The notes under the pieces are model-generated. The model was given only the letters and a program-made list of their open reading frames with translations, was not told where the DNA came from and searched no databases. The position numbers and the translations under genes were made by a program. A stretch of DNA of 64,000 nt, taken from the NCBI RefSeq assembly GCF_019578655.1, contig NC_063260.1, positions 31,148,888-31,212,887 on the forward strand, read 5' to 3'. Origin of the DNA: Ricinus communis (lineage: Eukaryota; Streptophyta; Magnoliopsida; Malpighiales; Euphorbiaceae). This document shows, piece by piece, positions 28,830 through 42,506 of the stretch (positions are counted from its first letter, which is position 1; each line of letters starts with the position of its first letter).

Positions 28830-30973
28830 AGATGTGCACTGTTGGAATTTCGAGTCTTTTGCATGGCATAAGTTAAGAATAATGAGTTTACATATATATA
28901 TATATGTATGAAGCGTCATGTTTAAATGGGAATACTTGTATGTAGAGGAATCGAAGGCCCTACCGGCAGTTTAAATGTTTTAATGGGCATGTCCAGCGTG
29001 GCAAATTCATAACCCACATAAGCCTGCCATCTCATCAGTGAAACACAATGCAAAGCAAACGAACCGAAATTGTTAAAGTGAGGATAAAACGAGTAAAAGT
29101 TGGTATAGTTTGGAGCATAATTAGGAGATATTCAGATTCAAGGAAAAGAAGGACGAAAACATTAAAGTGACAAAAGGGGGGGCATGCAGCAGCTTAAACA
29201 CACCAAATTTAAGAGGCATGCAGCTTGCACCCAATAAAAAAAAAAAACACAAAAAAGAGGCGTGCATGCAGGTTCAAGCACATTATCTTTGTAATCTTTT
29301 TACTTTTCTAATTGCTAATACGAAAGTTATTTCAAGAAATTAGAGAGCGGAAGAAACGATTTGAGTGATGTTTTTAAAATATATGTGTTACATTTATGTT
29401 AGATATTTTTCAATCATTAAATATCATTTTGTATTTATATTATCATATCATTTAATAAAAAAATAATATTACGTGTAATTAATTACAATAGAAAATTTAT
29501 GACTGAGAAGTTTATCTGAAAATTTTAGTATTTGATTTTGATAATAAATCTTTTACTTCTTCATAAATTTCTAGAGCTATCAAATTGTTAGGATTTTTTT
29601 GATATAAATATATTTAAAATTAATATAAATTTTTTTCAGATAATAAAGCATTATTTTAAAAATTTTAAACAGCTGTATGCTAAAGTTTCAATTCAAAACT
29701 CCAACTTAACTACTAAAGTTAAAAGAGATTTTTACGCGCATTCAATTTGTTAAAATTTTAATTACCAAATATGCATAGTAGCATAAATTATTAACCCAAC
29801 CCAGAAGATGTTTATATGACTTGTAATATGTATTTTTGTTAAAATAGATATAATAATAAAAATAAAACATAATATACAAGGAACATTAAAAAAAAAATCT
29901 ATAACATGTACACTGCCCACTAAACAGGGGAAGCCATTTTTAGAATGTTTAGACAGGATGGAACTTTAATGAGTCGTGGATTCGACATACCTGCAGCCTT
30001 AATTTAAAAATGCAAAATTTCTGCAAGTAATTGTCGTTCAATCCATGTTTGTTCTAATTTGATACAGCTTGTTTTCCAAAATTAACTTGTACGCAAAATC
30101 CAAGGGACATTCTTTTTACAAATGAATAAATAAACCTGATCGTTATGGTTACTTGATTTTAGTATTCGGTGGTTTAATTGATCAATACATCTTGGTTCTG
30201 ATTAAGTGAACACACTAACATGGTTCTTAGGGTTCATTATTGACTTTATACATAATATCTGCCCAATCAAAAGCACAGTCTCTTACCCACTTGATTAAAA
30301 TATGGTGTAGATTATTCTAACTAGTTTATGTTTTCTTTAACAATTTAGAACTCTCCAAATTCTGACGGAAGATAAATTTTATTAGTTTATACTATAAGAT
30401 AAATTTTATTAGTTTATACTATAACTTTTTTGAATTAGCTACAATAGTGTTATCCACCACAAATTCTTCTCTACTACATTGCAAGCTTGTAATTAATTGC
30501 TAATTACTAATTTATGAGCGCCTTGATCAGATAAAATATTCTATTTATTTTGTTTGTTAATAAAGATTCAAGTAAGGTTTGTGACTGTAATTTCACAATA
30601 TTGAAGATGACCCATCACTATTAAATCAAAATAATTGATGTGATCTTGTTACTGAAAACAAAAATGCTTGATAATGTCAAATGAAGATAACAAATAGATA
30701 GAGAAAATCCAAAATAAATATCTTATTTGTTCTCAAGTAAAGACACATTCGGTATTCACATCATTGGGCAACCAATAGTCTTTAACCTCAAAAAAGGGAA
30801 AAAATGACTTCAAAATGAACCTTCTTGGGAAATATTCAAAGACATGGGAAATAAAAAAGAACAAATAAAATATATAACATAAGAGGCATGCAGGTACTCC
30901 CATCATCCTTGTAATTTTTCTTTTCTTAATCTCAATTTGGAAAGTTGTGTCTCGCTGTCACTCCAAATTTGAT
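28830..30973. other. Spacer between NHL and peroxidase genes, with CATGCA motifs
   Basis: AT-rich. It holds RY-type CATGCA motifs at 29183, 29218, 29265 and 30887 and a perfect 27-bp tandem duplication at 30371-30424. No gene recognised. Confidence 0.65.
30371..30424. repeat. Perfect 27-bp tandem duplication
   Basis: The unit starting GATAAATTTTATTAGTTTAT at 30371 is repeated without change at 30398, suggesting a recent slippage or repair event. Confidence 0.9.
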
Positions 30974-32361
30974 TTAGTTAACCATGCTGCAAACCTTCCT
31001 GATTTCACCTGCAGAACCCGTGAGAACATCAACACGACCCATTTTCACCATGGATACACCGAAGTCTTTAAAGAAAGTAGAACTTTTTGTGGCAGCCTGA
31101 AGCTTAATGTAATTTTTTGTCACCCTATTGTCAAGAAGAGCTGCATCAGATTGGAAAAGGCCCCTTCTTTTACTCACAAGTGTGAAATAACTTTCATCAA
31201 ATGTCTTGAAACTGCCAGGATCCATTTCTACAAGCGAATTTTGATCTCCTGGCCTGCATTTGATTTTCAATTTTCTTACATATTCTGAATCCAATGTGGG
31301 ATCAAAATCATTATTGATTCCCATTCCAGTGAAGTTGTAAAGTCGATTATTGAATGAAGAGCAGTGAGAAGTGCCAATTGTGTGCCCACCTGCATACCAT
31401 AAAAGATCAATATCGTATTCCAGCACCAATGAATAAAAGCTATTCAGATTTCTATATTTTCGCGTACGTGTTACATCATGGTGTTTTACGTACCTGATAG
31501 CACTACTAGGTCTTTTAAATTCAAACCCTTAGCTTGAAATCTTGTAATCAAAGTAGTAATGTTTGCATTTGGAGCTACAAGGTTTGTTAAGGTTTCTGCT
31601 CCGATGGACACCCTTCCATCTCTTCTTCCTGTTTCGACTTCCCAGTATGGTCCCTTGCTCTGAGACGATAAATTAATTTTTAGATAAATAAAATCATTCA
31701 TCATTTTGAAAATAATGCATGCAAAAATGGAAATATTGATGACAGGAAATGCATGGTTTTACCGCCACAGTGACATCCCTAGCAACAATAGCCACAACGT
31801 CAGCACATGAAACAACTCCAGGACATTCTTTTTCTAATGCAGTCTTCACTCTGTCGATAATCTGGTATCCTCGAAGACTTAGATTCGGAAGTGCATCTTT
31901 TTCAACTTGCTGAGTGCTACTAGTTGCGTTTAATAGCACTGACCCATCACAACCCTGCACTCATCATAATTATCCATAAACTTTTTTTTTCTCGTGTGTA
32001 GAAAACCAATGAACAATTAGCTTTATGATACTTTTTGTGCGAAAAAGATTCGCTTAATGATGTTGAAGTACTCATGTCAGGACTGTGAGATTATGAGTAA
32101 AATTAAAATAATTTACATAAGATAGTAACTTTTTTTCCTTACCCTAACAAAGCAATCATGAAAATGCATCCTCAACAAGGGGCCAGCAAGGGATGGAGCT
32201 ACCGACATGACTTGATTGATAACCTCCTTAACAATGGCTTCAGCTCGCGGGCATGTCTTGGAGTAAAACCCTACTTTCAGTTGCGCATTGGCAGGGTTAA
32301 AGAAAAATAATAGAAGGATTAATTGGATTAAAAGAGCTGAAAATGACTTGGAAGCAGCCAT
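30974..32361 (-). CDS. Class III (secretory) peroxidase, 4 exons
   Basis: Exons: 32361-32143, 31954-31763, 31659-31494, 31389-30974; 993 nt, 330 aa. A signal peptide ([20 protein letters not shown], cut near [12 protein letters not shown]) directs it to the apoplast or vacuole. The distal haem motif is [15 protein letters not shown], with catalytic Arg and His, and the proximal haem ligand is in [11 protein letters not shown] count eight cysteines (KTC, HDC, RGC, KEC, VSC, SHC, IKC, KVC), enough for the four family disulfides. The four-exon layout is the ancestral one for plant class III peroxidases. The enzyme oxidises phenolics with H2O2 in lignin, suberin or ROS metabolism; the substrate cannot be told from sequence. 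It resembles the PER3/PER27 subgroup from memory. Confidence 0.95.
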
Positions 32362-32430
32362 TTATTAAGTTGATGAAGTTATGTTTCTCTGAAAGAAAGT
32401 GGTTTAATGGTGCAGCTATATAGCTAGGCA

Positions 32431-32441
32431 CTTTTTTATAG
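32431..32441 (-). promoter_or_regulatory. TATA box of the peroxidase gene
   Basis: The minus strand reads CTATAAAAAAG about 75 bp upstream of the ATG, a good position for a short-leader plant gene. Confidence 0.55.
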
Positions 32442-34100
32442 GAGCTTGGACATGCTGACCTCTTCACTGAACGGCTGTCATTACATAGGTATTGATCTGT
32501 TATTGATTTAAGATAATGTGCTTAAGTAACCAATTTGGCTACTTCAAAATTATTATTATTACTATTATTTTCCGAAGGGAACTGCTTCAATTATTTGATT
32601 GCTTCAAATTGGTATTATTATTTTGCTGTTGACCTAAAATGAAAGTGATATAAAATGCCACCGAAAATGAAAGTAATACATACATATATCATATATTAAT
32701 AATTATAAGGAAAAGAAAAAATAAAAACTGTATATATATATATATATATATTAATTTTTTTTCCTTCGATTTTCTTATAATTGTTCAAATAATACAAATA
32801 TGTCACACAAGTTTAACGCAGAATTGGCACATATATATTTGCAAATATGCCCAATATAATCAATATAACTACAATTTACACTAAAACTACAAAATTCAGG
32901 AAATATGAACATGGTGCTGGATTTTTTTTAATTTTTTTTTTATTTAATTAGAATGAGAATAAGAGGGTGGATGATTCATGTGACAGTCTGATGAAAGTCA
33001 GAAAGCTGCATGATGGCTTTCCACCATCCATGGGAAGCATCCCCTTAGCCAACAACACAACTGATCTCTGTGCCTAATCATGCCTTAAGAGTATTATTAT
33101 AATATAATATATCTAATTGTGTGCAAGTTTATAAATATCAGGTCTGCAAGGAGTAGAAGTTGACCTTGCTAGTACAATGTCCATACCATGTGTTAGTTCA
33201 ACAGAAGCTATCTTTATTTAATTAGAATCCAAATATAGTCCAATTGGCTACTGCCATGCTCGAGGGCTGTTTGTTGGTCGCCAGTTGGATTGGATGTTTT
33301 CTGATGCAATTATCATTACACTTATAGCCTGCTGAAATTAAGATATCAGTTTTTGGTGAATTTTAAAATTAAAGCTGAGATGTATAATTGATTTCAAAAT
33401 CACACCCTTAGCCAATAGGGCTTAACTTTCTTAAGATAACATCTACAAAGGGTAATGGATACAGATTTATTGCGATACATATATAGAAGCTATTTGTTAA
33501 TAGTTAAAATTGTAGCAGCTCTGAGAGTTTTTTTTTTTTTTTCTATTTATTGGGGTTTATAAATGAAAATTAAGTCGTCCAACTGAGAATCAGAAACTGA
33601 AATGTTTAAATTATTTTCAGAATTTACCTAATTTCTTAGTTTAGTGAAACTGTTGAAACTGAAGCTGTCGGTGCTTATAAACAACTTGATGATATCTTAG
33701 TTCAATGATACCAAATCTTTTAATTAAAGGAAGCATGTATATGTTTCAAATCTGACTTGGAGATCACTGAAGATGGCTATTGTGAGTGACATATTAACAG
33801 CCACTGCGTGATGAATCTCTTAATACTTCTGCTAAGCTTATCTTTGAGATATACCAATTGGTAATCTGCCCCCAATTTATCGTCCAACCGTATGGTGATT
33901 GTGATTCAGTTAATCAAATGATGAATTCACTAGTTTGTTCCACCTCAATGTTATTTTGAACCAATAAACAAACTAGAAAAAAAGAATCGGTGATTAACCA
34001 CGTATTTAACCGGACATACAATTTCTTTAATATAAAAATTGAAATCAAACTGAAGACCAAAAGTTTTGTTATAGTTAACTAAACTTTTAGTTCGATTTCA
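32442..34100. other. Spacer upstream of the peroxidase
   Basis: AT-rich with an (AT)n tract at 32731-32751. No domain-bearing frame seen. Confidence 0.6.
32731..32751. repeat. (TA)n microsatellite
   Basis: 21 bp of alternating TA. Confidence 0.9.
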
Positions 34101-34178
34101 GTGAATCTCTTTCTCAGATTGATTTTGCCCACTGGTATCCATGGGTTGGCCTTTGGCTCATTGTTGGGAGGCTGTAGA

Positions 34179-34272
34179 TGGGCTTATTCATTTAACTTTG
34201 CAGATAACATTTGACCTTTTTAAAGCCCACCAAGCCCAAATGCTATCCCCCTCACTATTTCCTTACAGCCCA
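34179..34272. promoter_or_regulatory. Cluster of four site II (TGGGCY) motifs
   Basis: TGGGCT at 34179-34184 and its complement AGCCCA at 34224, 34233 and 34267. Such clusters mark promoters of plant housekeeping genes, and here they precede a candidate donor site (ACC/GTAAGT at 34332/34333). No established gene follows, so this may be the promoter of an unannotated or decayed gene. Confidence 0.4.
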
Positions 34273-34445
34273 ACAGGTTTTGCTGCAGTTCAAGTCATTT
34301 AGGGAAGGCCTTGGAAGAAATTTTCAAGGACCGTAAGTTTTCAGATCTTTTTTCTTTTTTATTTTACTGATGATGTTAAAAACTGGACTAGCAGCTTGGC
34401 TTCATGTTTTATGGTAGAGGAAATTTCGCTATTTATTTATTTTAA

Positions 34446-35173
34446 AAAATAATTATACAAATATCTTAAATTTTTCCATAATTACTTCCTGCCATTTTCA
34501 AAAGTGTCTATTTTTTATTCATCTTATTATTTTTTTCTTAAAATTAGTTTTAGATATTTTACATATACCTAATGATTGACATATTTTAGTAAACATATAC
34601 CGTTTGTTGTTGAATTTTATTTTATTTTAAAAATTTCAGATATCCAAAATATATATTATAAACATATACTTTTTGTTGTTCAATATTTTTTAAGTTTGCA
34701 TTTTATTTTATTTTAAAAAGGTTAAGATATCTAATGTATACATAATGTATACTATTTTTAATTAAATATATACCTTTTATTGTTATTTATGTCAAAAATA
34801 TATATACTGGATATATACTTTTTTTTTACTTTGTAGTAATTTATCTAATTTTTCAGATATGATCTTATTCTCAGTACATTTCTAAATTTTTAAATCAGAA
34901 AAATATATTTTAGATTTATTTATTCACAAAATAAAATATATAACAATATTTCACAAAAATTAATGTGTTTTAGATTTATCATTTATCAAAAGTATACTGA
35001 GCATATATACTTTTTTTTTTCAAATACATTCAACATATACACTTTCATCTGAAAAAAATCAAATATGATATTTTTGTAAATAAATTTCATTTTAGTGTGT
35101 TTTTGTAAATAAAATTTTATTTTTCGGTATTTTTGTTGTTAGCAATTTTTACAGATATTTGTATAATTATTTT
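34446..35173. mobile_element. Inverted-repeat-bounded noncoding element, possible MITE or MULE derivative
   Basis: A 21-bp segment (AAAATAATTATACAAATATC plus T) at 34446-34466 recurs as its exact reverse complement at 35153-35173. The 690 bp between are AT-rich, noncoding and hold related direct repeats (AAACATATACyNTTTGTTGTT at about 34592 and 34659; TTTTTGTAAATAAA twice near 35071-35115). This resembles a nonautonomous DNA transposon. No target-site duplication could be defined and similarity outside the 21 bp is unclear. Confidence 0.5.
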
Positions 35174-35361
35174 GTATTTTTGTGGCATTTATTGAAAAAA
35201 AAAAAAAAAAACCCTTTGAAGCATTAGATATCAGCATTTCAACTCCTGTTTTACGAATTTTCCCTAGAAAAAAGAAACAAAGAGAGGTTACATGCTACTA
35301 ATATTAAATTAAGCATCAATAGAAGATCAACGCAGAGTGATGATTAATTTGCAATACAGGC

Positions 35362-35538
35362 ATGAGCAGAAGCGGAATTGCAAGTGCTGCTGGGAATCTT
35401 ACAATAGATAGGCCATGGAAAATGGATGGTTCAAACTTTCTTGGACGTGGGGACGCTGAGAATAGAAGATTCTATTCCTTTGACACTTGCACATTCGGCA
35501 TCAAGTGTATATATTTGTATGTGTTTGGCGCTTGTTAG
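35362..35538 (+). CDS. Possible short open reading frame of an unannotated transcript
   Basis: 58 codons from an ATG three bases after a plausible acceptor (GCAATACAG/GC at 35359/35360): MSRSGIASAAGNLTIDRPW, ending VFGAC. The base composition is more balanced than its surroundings. It would form the second exon of a transcript starting near the site II cluster at 34.2 kb with a 1 kb leader intron. I do not recognise the protein; it may be noncoding or a gene relic. Confidence 0.25.
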   Translation: MSRSGIASAAGNLTIDRPWKMDGSNFLGRGDAENRRFYSFDTCTFGIKCIYLYVFGAC

Positions 35539-35539
35539 A

Positions 35540-38500
35540 GGGTAAATTAAGGGCAAACAAAGTCAAACTCTGTCATTGTTTTGCTTCATTGCAAGGGAAA
35601 GAACAGGGAAAAGGTTGGTCCAAACTCTATCATCACAAAGAAATATGATCTTTTAAGAGATTCCACGCTCAACAAAGTCGTCTGTGTTTGGTTTCCCCTT
35701 AAAGCAGAAGTCATGGTGGGGAACTGTAAGCATATGCATATTCATTAAGATACCATCTTTTGATTTGGCCATTGAAACCAAACCACAGGGAAATGCTTGG
35801 TAACGACATGCATGTGTTTTCAATTTCTCAACTATTAGTGATACAGTCTTGATAACCCGGCAGCCGTATAAGCTCGGAGATCTGTTGGGTATCTGCAGAA
35901 AGATAAGTTAAGAGGTTCTAAATATGGCATTCGGATAACTACAATTATTTGAGTGAGATTTAATTAAAATGTTTAAAAGAGCTTGTGTCCTATTTTATCA
36001 AAAGTGGGTATTAAGGTTTAGACTATATATCTATGGAGATCTCCTATTCCTTTTAAATATGATGATCCCTTCAATGAGCACTTACTATTCAGTTTCTACG
36101 ATTAATTCCTTCAGCAGGGAATTTATTTTGATTATATAGATGATTCAGTACCTGCTCCTTACTTCTCATTGAAATTTGCTTTCCCGTTTCTGAATTTTGT
36201 TAAATAAATAAATCTTATAGTAATTATGTGCACTTTGTACTTATCCATATGCAAGATTCTGTGCCATGCAATAGCCAAGTTTTTATTTGCATATTGATTT
36301 TTTTGTCTTTTGTTATTTGGGGTTTAATTAGGGATAAGAGGTTGACTTCAATAGTAAAATGATGTTATATGTATATAAAGCGTATAATGATGGGATATTC
36401 ACAAATACCACATTTTAATAATGCATAATATTACTGTATTTTCCTCTAGGCGAAAGGTACTTTGTTGCCCTTAACTTTTTTGTTTATGAAATTAATTTTT
36501 TTAGCCAAGTAGCTCAATACGTTTGGCTAATTACATCTAAATGTTGACAAAATAAAAAGAGTGCAGCTCATTAGCTTAATAAAATAATTGAAAAAAATAA
36601 ATAAATAGGTATTCTGAAGCTGAGTGATTAACTTTTAGAATTGGATTAATAAGAAGAAGACCTGATATCTGAAACAACTAGTTAGGATTAGAGAGTTGGT
36701 GAACAAACACAAAAACAGAAGTTATAGATTGAGATGATATGGTCGTGCAAAATTCAATGGGGAAGAAATATACAAATGAGAGATGATGGGTAGAGGAAGA
36801 AGATGATGGATTTTTCAAACAACTTGCGAGCAATAGCTTGTGTATCACAGTTTCTAAAATATGGATGCAATTACCCAAATTATCAAGGGGCAAAATTTTA
36901 GACAGGGGACAGGAAGATGATTGAGAAGAGGAAGTAATAATTGAAGGTGGAATGTAATAATGAGCGATGATGATTTTATTGCCGGAGTAATCCGAAGTAA
37001 CTTTTGTATAATCATCAGTTCAGAAATTGTAACGTGTAAGAGAAACAAATTTAATGTTTGGTGGACTGAATTAGTGATTGAACAAGTAGAATATTTTTCT
37101 TGGAAAATTTTGCAACTGGAGCAGTACCCCCACCACATTATAATTACTTGATTATAAAAAATGGCCACCACCAATCTCTCTCTATATATATATTCCGGTC
37201 ATCCTCAACCGTCCATCCACATTTTATATTATGGTGATGTTCAAGTGGAGGCTGTAATCATATCCTTTTCCACATTGTGCTTCTTAATTTATCTCCAAAC
37301 TTTCTACTGGAATATGCATCACGTAATTTGGAAGGAAATATTCAGAGAAAGACATAAAGGATTTGCGTGTCAATGTTTGATTGGATCAGAATGCTGTTAC
37401 GGATGACGAAGATTCTTCTTCTTATTTTCTTTTATTTTATTTCTTTTTCAGTTTTGCAGCCACCAAAAACTCAGCTGTTGAAAATCTTTATTTGAAAAGA
37501 TTTAGTTGGCTTTAGAAAATATTTAATTGTATACATACATTTGGTTTTAAATTCTGAGAATTGTCAGATTTTTTTATCCTGAAGATGATCCTTAACTTGA
37601 CTAATAGAAGGATAGAAACCCATGGTTGTGCTAGTAACTTTGGCCTGCAGGAAAGAGGGGACCGAAAATGAAAGAAGGAAAAGCAACAAAAGGAATTTTA
37701 ACCTTTCTATAGTTACATATATTTTCCATGGGTAGCCATGTTTTGTTGCTTACTAATTAATTAACAAACACAAGATGGCCAAATTAATTTCATCCAGGCT
37801 GCATGTATGAATATTGGGTTCTAAAATATGTAGTATCACTTTTAAGACTGATTCTTTGTTTTTTGTTTTAATAGGAAATAGCCAAAAGTTGTCCATTTCA
37901 TCACATTTTGCCCGGCACAAGTTGGCATAAAATTCCAGCAAAATTTAAGTTCTAAGCAACAAGAATGAGTACAAAGGTAGAATACGAACCGTGGATGGAG
38001 CTAGGCCTGGGCGCATATAGCACCGACCTAACTTTGTCCATAGTAATTGCAATGGGCAATGAAGTTCTTGTCAACCGCTAGAAATGGAGGGCTTTAGAGA
38101 TAGGGTTTTATTTAGTTATCTTAATTAATTAATAATCTTCTTCATTATATATATACATTGTAAGTAACAATAGAATTTGTTACGTAAATATCTATCTCTT
38201 ATCAAATGGCCATTCTTGGGGAAGATGGGCTGAGTGTGGTCTGCATATCTGTAGCCTCTTCTATTATAATGTCGATCATGAGAATACATTGTAAGTCAGC
38301 TCATTTTTATAAACCTTTTAAATTTTAACAAAATCTCATTTGCTAATTAAATTAATCTCTTCCTCTTCCTCTTCTTCTTCTTTTTGTATTTTTTTTTCTA
38401 AAAAAAAAAAAAGAAAAAAGAAAAAACATGCAGTTGACGTAATGCTGTATACAATAAAATAATGAATATTAAAGTAGAGTGAGTAGCTAGCTTGCATCAG

Positions 38501-41500
38501 AGTCAAATAAAAGTTTTAAAAAGCCATTAATGCTACATTTTGTATGAATTCATTTAATTGGAGAACAGATATGCAGCAAGCATGATTTCTCCATATCTGG
38601 AAAAAACGTAACAAGATAAAGAAATTATGGCAGAATTGCTTCCTTGACAAGCGCTGAACCACCTCTTCACCATGTTCTTATCATATTATTATTATAAAAA
38701 AAAAAAAAAAAATGACACACACGTACGGACATTCACAGCAAAATGAGTGTTTAATTATTAGGGAAAAGACTCTTAATGATAAATAAATAAACTTTGTTTT
38801 ACTGAGAAATGAGTGCATTACCTAATTAAAGGTGTATTTCTTTTTATTATTCTATGCATAAACACATACTTTGAATTATTTATCACCACCAATACATAAA
38901 TATAAATCTCTATTCTTCCGAGTGAGATCTGCAATTTAAAGAGCTATAATTTCATGTATCCATGGCAATATTCTAATGCAGACACAACAACACTTTTAGG
39001 TGCCCCCCATTGTTGTCTAAAATACGAGGGGTGGAGGTGCACCCTCACCACAGTAATAATGGGACCCATCAGCATACCATATGGATTGTTGAGGGCATGT
39101 GCAATCCATAATACTCTTCTCTTTTGTTTAATCTCATTGTTAATTTAGTTGGATGAATATTTTTTATTTATTTATGGGAGAATTCGAGGTATGAATTATA
39201 TAGCAAGTGATACATTTTTCATAAAAATAAAATATTATTTAGTAACAATATAAAAAATTATATTCAAAATTTTTATTTTTTAAAAATAAACGTTTATCTA
39301 ATAATAGTATAGTAATTTATCTAAAAATAATAATTAATTAAAAATAATAAATATTTATGAATGTTTAAGAATATAAGAGTCTCATAATTAAATGATGCTA
39401 ATTGAAAATGAAAGCTAATAAATTTGCAGATGTGTATAATTTCTGGGTCAATGTCACAATCAGGATTACTGTTTAGTCACACTTGCCAGATGTGTATTAT
39501 CCTAACATTTTTAGGTTTAGCACGCAACTGTTATGAATAATTCAGGATTATTGGAACAAAAGAAAATTCATTAATAATAACTTCATGTCCACCGCAAATT
39601 TCAAACTTATATGCAGGGATTTTAAGGTAATCTGTCAGGTTTTTTATTTATACAATATGGGAGATAAATCACGCAACAAACAGTTTTTCTGATTGCTGCA
39701 AGCATTACAAATTTGATGTGACACTTCATTATTTCCTCAATAAATCAAATTAATGGAGATGTGAGATGTCCATTTTCATGTCCGAACTATTTATTCTAAT
39801 CAATTCTATGACAACCATAACTAGGTTACATAGTCTTGTTTAAGGTTATAATTAGTAAAAGTGCTTTTCAAATTTGTTTTTCGAGGGAATCAGACAAACC
39901 AAAAGCAGATTTATCAAAAGAAATTAATTTTCTTTTTAACTATTCTTGTAAAAGAGAATTAACTATTAAGTTAAAAAATAATTATAAACTAAGTCTTATA
40001 TATTTATATTAGGATCCTTTCTGTTAATTAAGTAATTTGATGGTTAAATACCCAAAATAACATAAATTGATAATTTAATAATTAATATGAATTGAATTGC
40101 TAATAGCCCTCATTTTCTCAAGTATGTGATTTATCAACACACGCATAATTAATGGAAATGCCCTAACAATTATTCGGATGGTAATCTTTCCACGTACATG
40201 GAAAGGTGTCATCGTCCAAAAATTATTGGTTTTTAGTTTTGATCAGGTGGAAAGGCTGTGGGACATGCATGGCCCTTCAAATTTTAGAATTGAAAAATTA
40301 ATATAAAGTTATTATTAATTTTAGTCCCCCTTATTATTACTTAATCTCATCCTAATATAGTTTAAAATGGATAGAATCCAAGATTAATTGTAATTATGGG
40401 TTACAAATTGGAGAAAATGCCGGTATTGGAATTATGATGAATTTAATTAGAAAAAGGTTGAGTGTTCCCTCAGAGACAAAAAGGTTGCATTTAAGAATTC
40501 CTAATGAATTCGTTTTTAAGAAAAAACCATTTTAGCCAGCCACAGCCATAATTGTAGGGTGAGGGATAACGTATCAAATTTAAACTGACAATTATTCAAC
40601 CCAATAATAATAATAATAATAATAATAATTGAAAAATTAAGTTGGGAAGAAAATTGATTCTAAATGTTAGCATAAAAAAGTTTATTATCTATTAAAAAAG
40701 TTTTTACATGCCAATAAAGTAAATTAGGCATATATTAAAATTTAATCAATTTTTGTTAAATGCATCTTTTATATATATATATTAGTCCAATATATACATT
40801 GTGTAATAATGGTATTTTTTATTATATTTTTGACAATATCATCAAATGTAATATTATAAGATTCTTTCCCAATACGATTTCTGATATTTTAGAAATATTT
40901 TCCTGTTCCGAATATTATTAATTGATGTATTAATTATATTTATAAACTAATAATAAATATAAATAGCTGCATTTAAGATAATAATTATTATTTATTTAGA
41001 AATAATTTAATATTATTATTAATTTTTGTATAAATAATTAATATAGAGATTATATATTATATGCCAAAACTATATTATGTGTTAAAATTAGTGACATGTT
41101 ATAATTTTTTTAAATTCCAACTCACACGTATATGGGTAATCCGTTTGTATGTCAACCAATTATTACTAGTACTCTAGTTATATATATTTTTAATATATAG
41201 ATTTTAAACTGAATTTCAATAATTAATAATAAAATCAATTTATTATTTTTAAGATTGAGAATAAATTATTTTTTTAGAATTAAAATTATTATTTAATTAT
41301 AAAAATATTAGTTGATATTGTATTATTAAAAAACATAAAAATTACATATTAAAATAAAATCCATGTCAAAATTAGTGACAATTCTAGAACTAGATTTAAA
41401 ATTACATCTTTAAGTATGAATGAATTAATTAATTCATTTAAATATGAAACCACCAAACGAAAATTTTGATTTCCATTATGAAATTCTATTTGAAGATTTG

Positions 41501-41934
41501 TATTTAATTTCAATAATTATGGCAATCAAGCATGGTAATCGATTGATGAGTTTTCTTTAAAATTTTATTTCTTCTCAATTGAGAAGAAAAGGTAATGATT
41601 GATTGAACCCATATCGTAAAATTCTGAGCTCATAATTGAACTTTTAATCACTATAATGTTTTGTATAAACAACCAAAACAGCCATTAAGAATTATTGGCA
41701 GCTTAAATCTTCCTTTGTTATAATCTTCCAATACAAAGGCAGAATTAGAAAATTTGAGCCCTAGAAATCAAATAATTGAAGCCAAATTTTCTGCTTCCTA
41801 AATCAAGAGATAGTTTCCTTACCATGGGCATGAGACCTTGTCATCTCCACTCTGTACAAAGTAATACTTGATTTTTTTTATTTTTAAAATAATTGCAATT
41901 ATCAAAATACCAACTCATTAAACAACTCAGCACA
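35540..41934. other. Gene-poor AT-rich region
   Basis: About 6.4 kb with short, low-complexity frames only (36678-37406, 37753-37941, 38954-39148), none with a domain or splice support. An (AAT)n tract lies at 40603-40629. Confidence 0.6.
40603..40629. repeat. (AAT)n microsatellite
   Basis: Nine consecutive AAT units. Confidence 0.9.
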
Positions 41935-41942
41935 TATATAAG
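41935..41942 (+). promoter_or_regulatory. TATA box of the membrane-protein gene
   Basis: TATATAAG, followed after about 30 bp by a long pyrimidine-rich leader (42000-42100) typical of plant 5' UTRs. The ATG is 565 bp downstream, so a leader intron is likely. Confidence 0.5.
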
Positions 41943-42506
41943 TAGCGTAAGCATTGAAATAATCTCCATTTCCAGTTTGTTTCCTGTTTCTAAACCCTCA
42001 CTTCTCTTCTGTTTCTAATTCAAATCCTCTCTACTTCCCATTTGAACAGAATTCAGTTCCTTTCTTTCTCAATTCTTATCCTCCTCCAAAAAAGAAAAAC
42101 AAACCCCAGACTCTCTTAACAAGACAAAAGACAGAGTAGTTAAAAGTCAGTTCATCTACAACATTTCTTGTATGTTATAACCTTTAAGAAAAAAGAAAAC
42201 CTTCAGTGGAGTACATTTTTCATTATTGTTGAAGAGAATTGTCAATACCAACTCATATCAAAAGGGTATGGTGTGCTAAGGTTTGTGTTTCTTTTAAAAA
42301 GAACAAGTATTTTGTATAATAATTTTCTTGATTTAAGAATTATCTTTTTCTTTTTGTATATCCAATAGCTCTCTCAAAAGCATTGACTTATGATCGTCTG
42401 GTTATTTTCTACAAATCAGGCGGTGGAAAGTGATTGCCTCATTGTGTAGGCGATTTCTGTCCCTTTATATACTCTTCTTTCTTCTGTCTTTTTTCCCTAT
42501 AAAGTG

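Noticed and set aside
36678..37406. Overlapping small frames on both strands
   Set aside because: Low complexity, no domain, no splice context.
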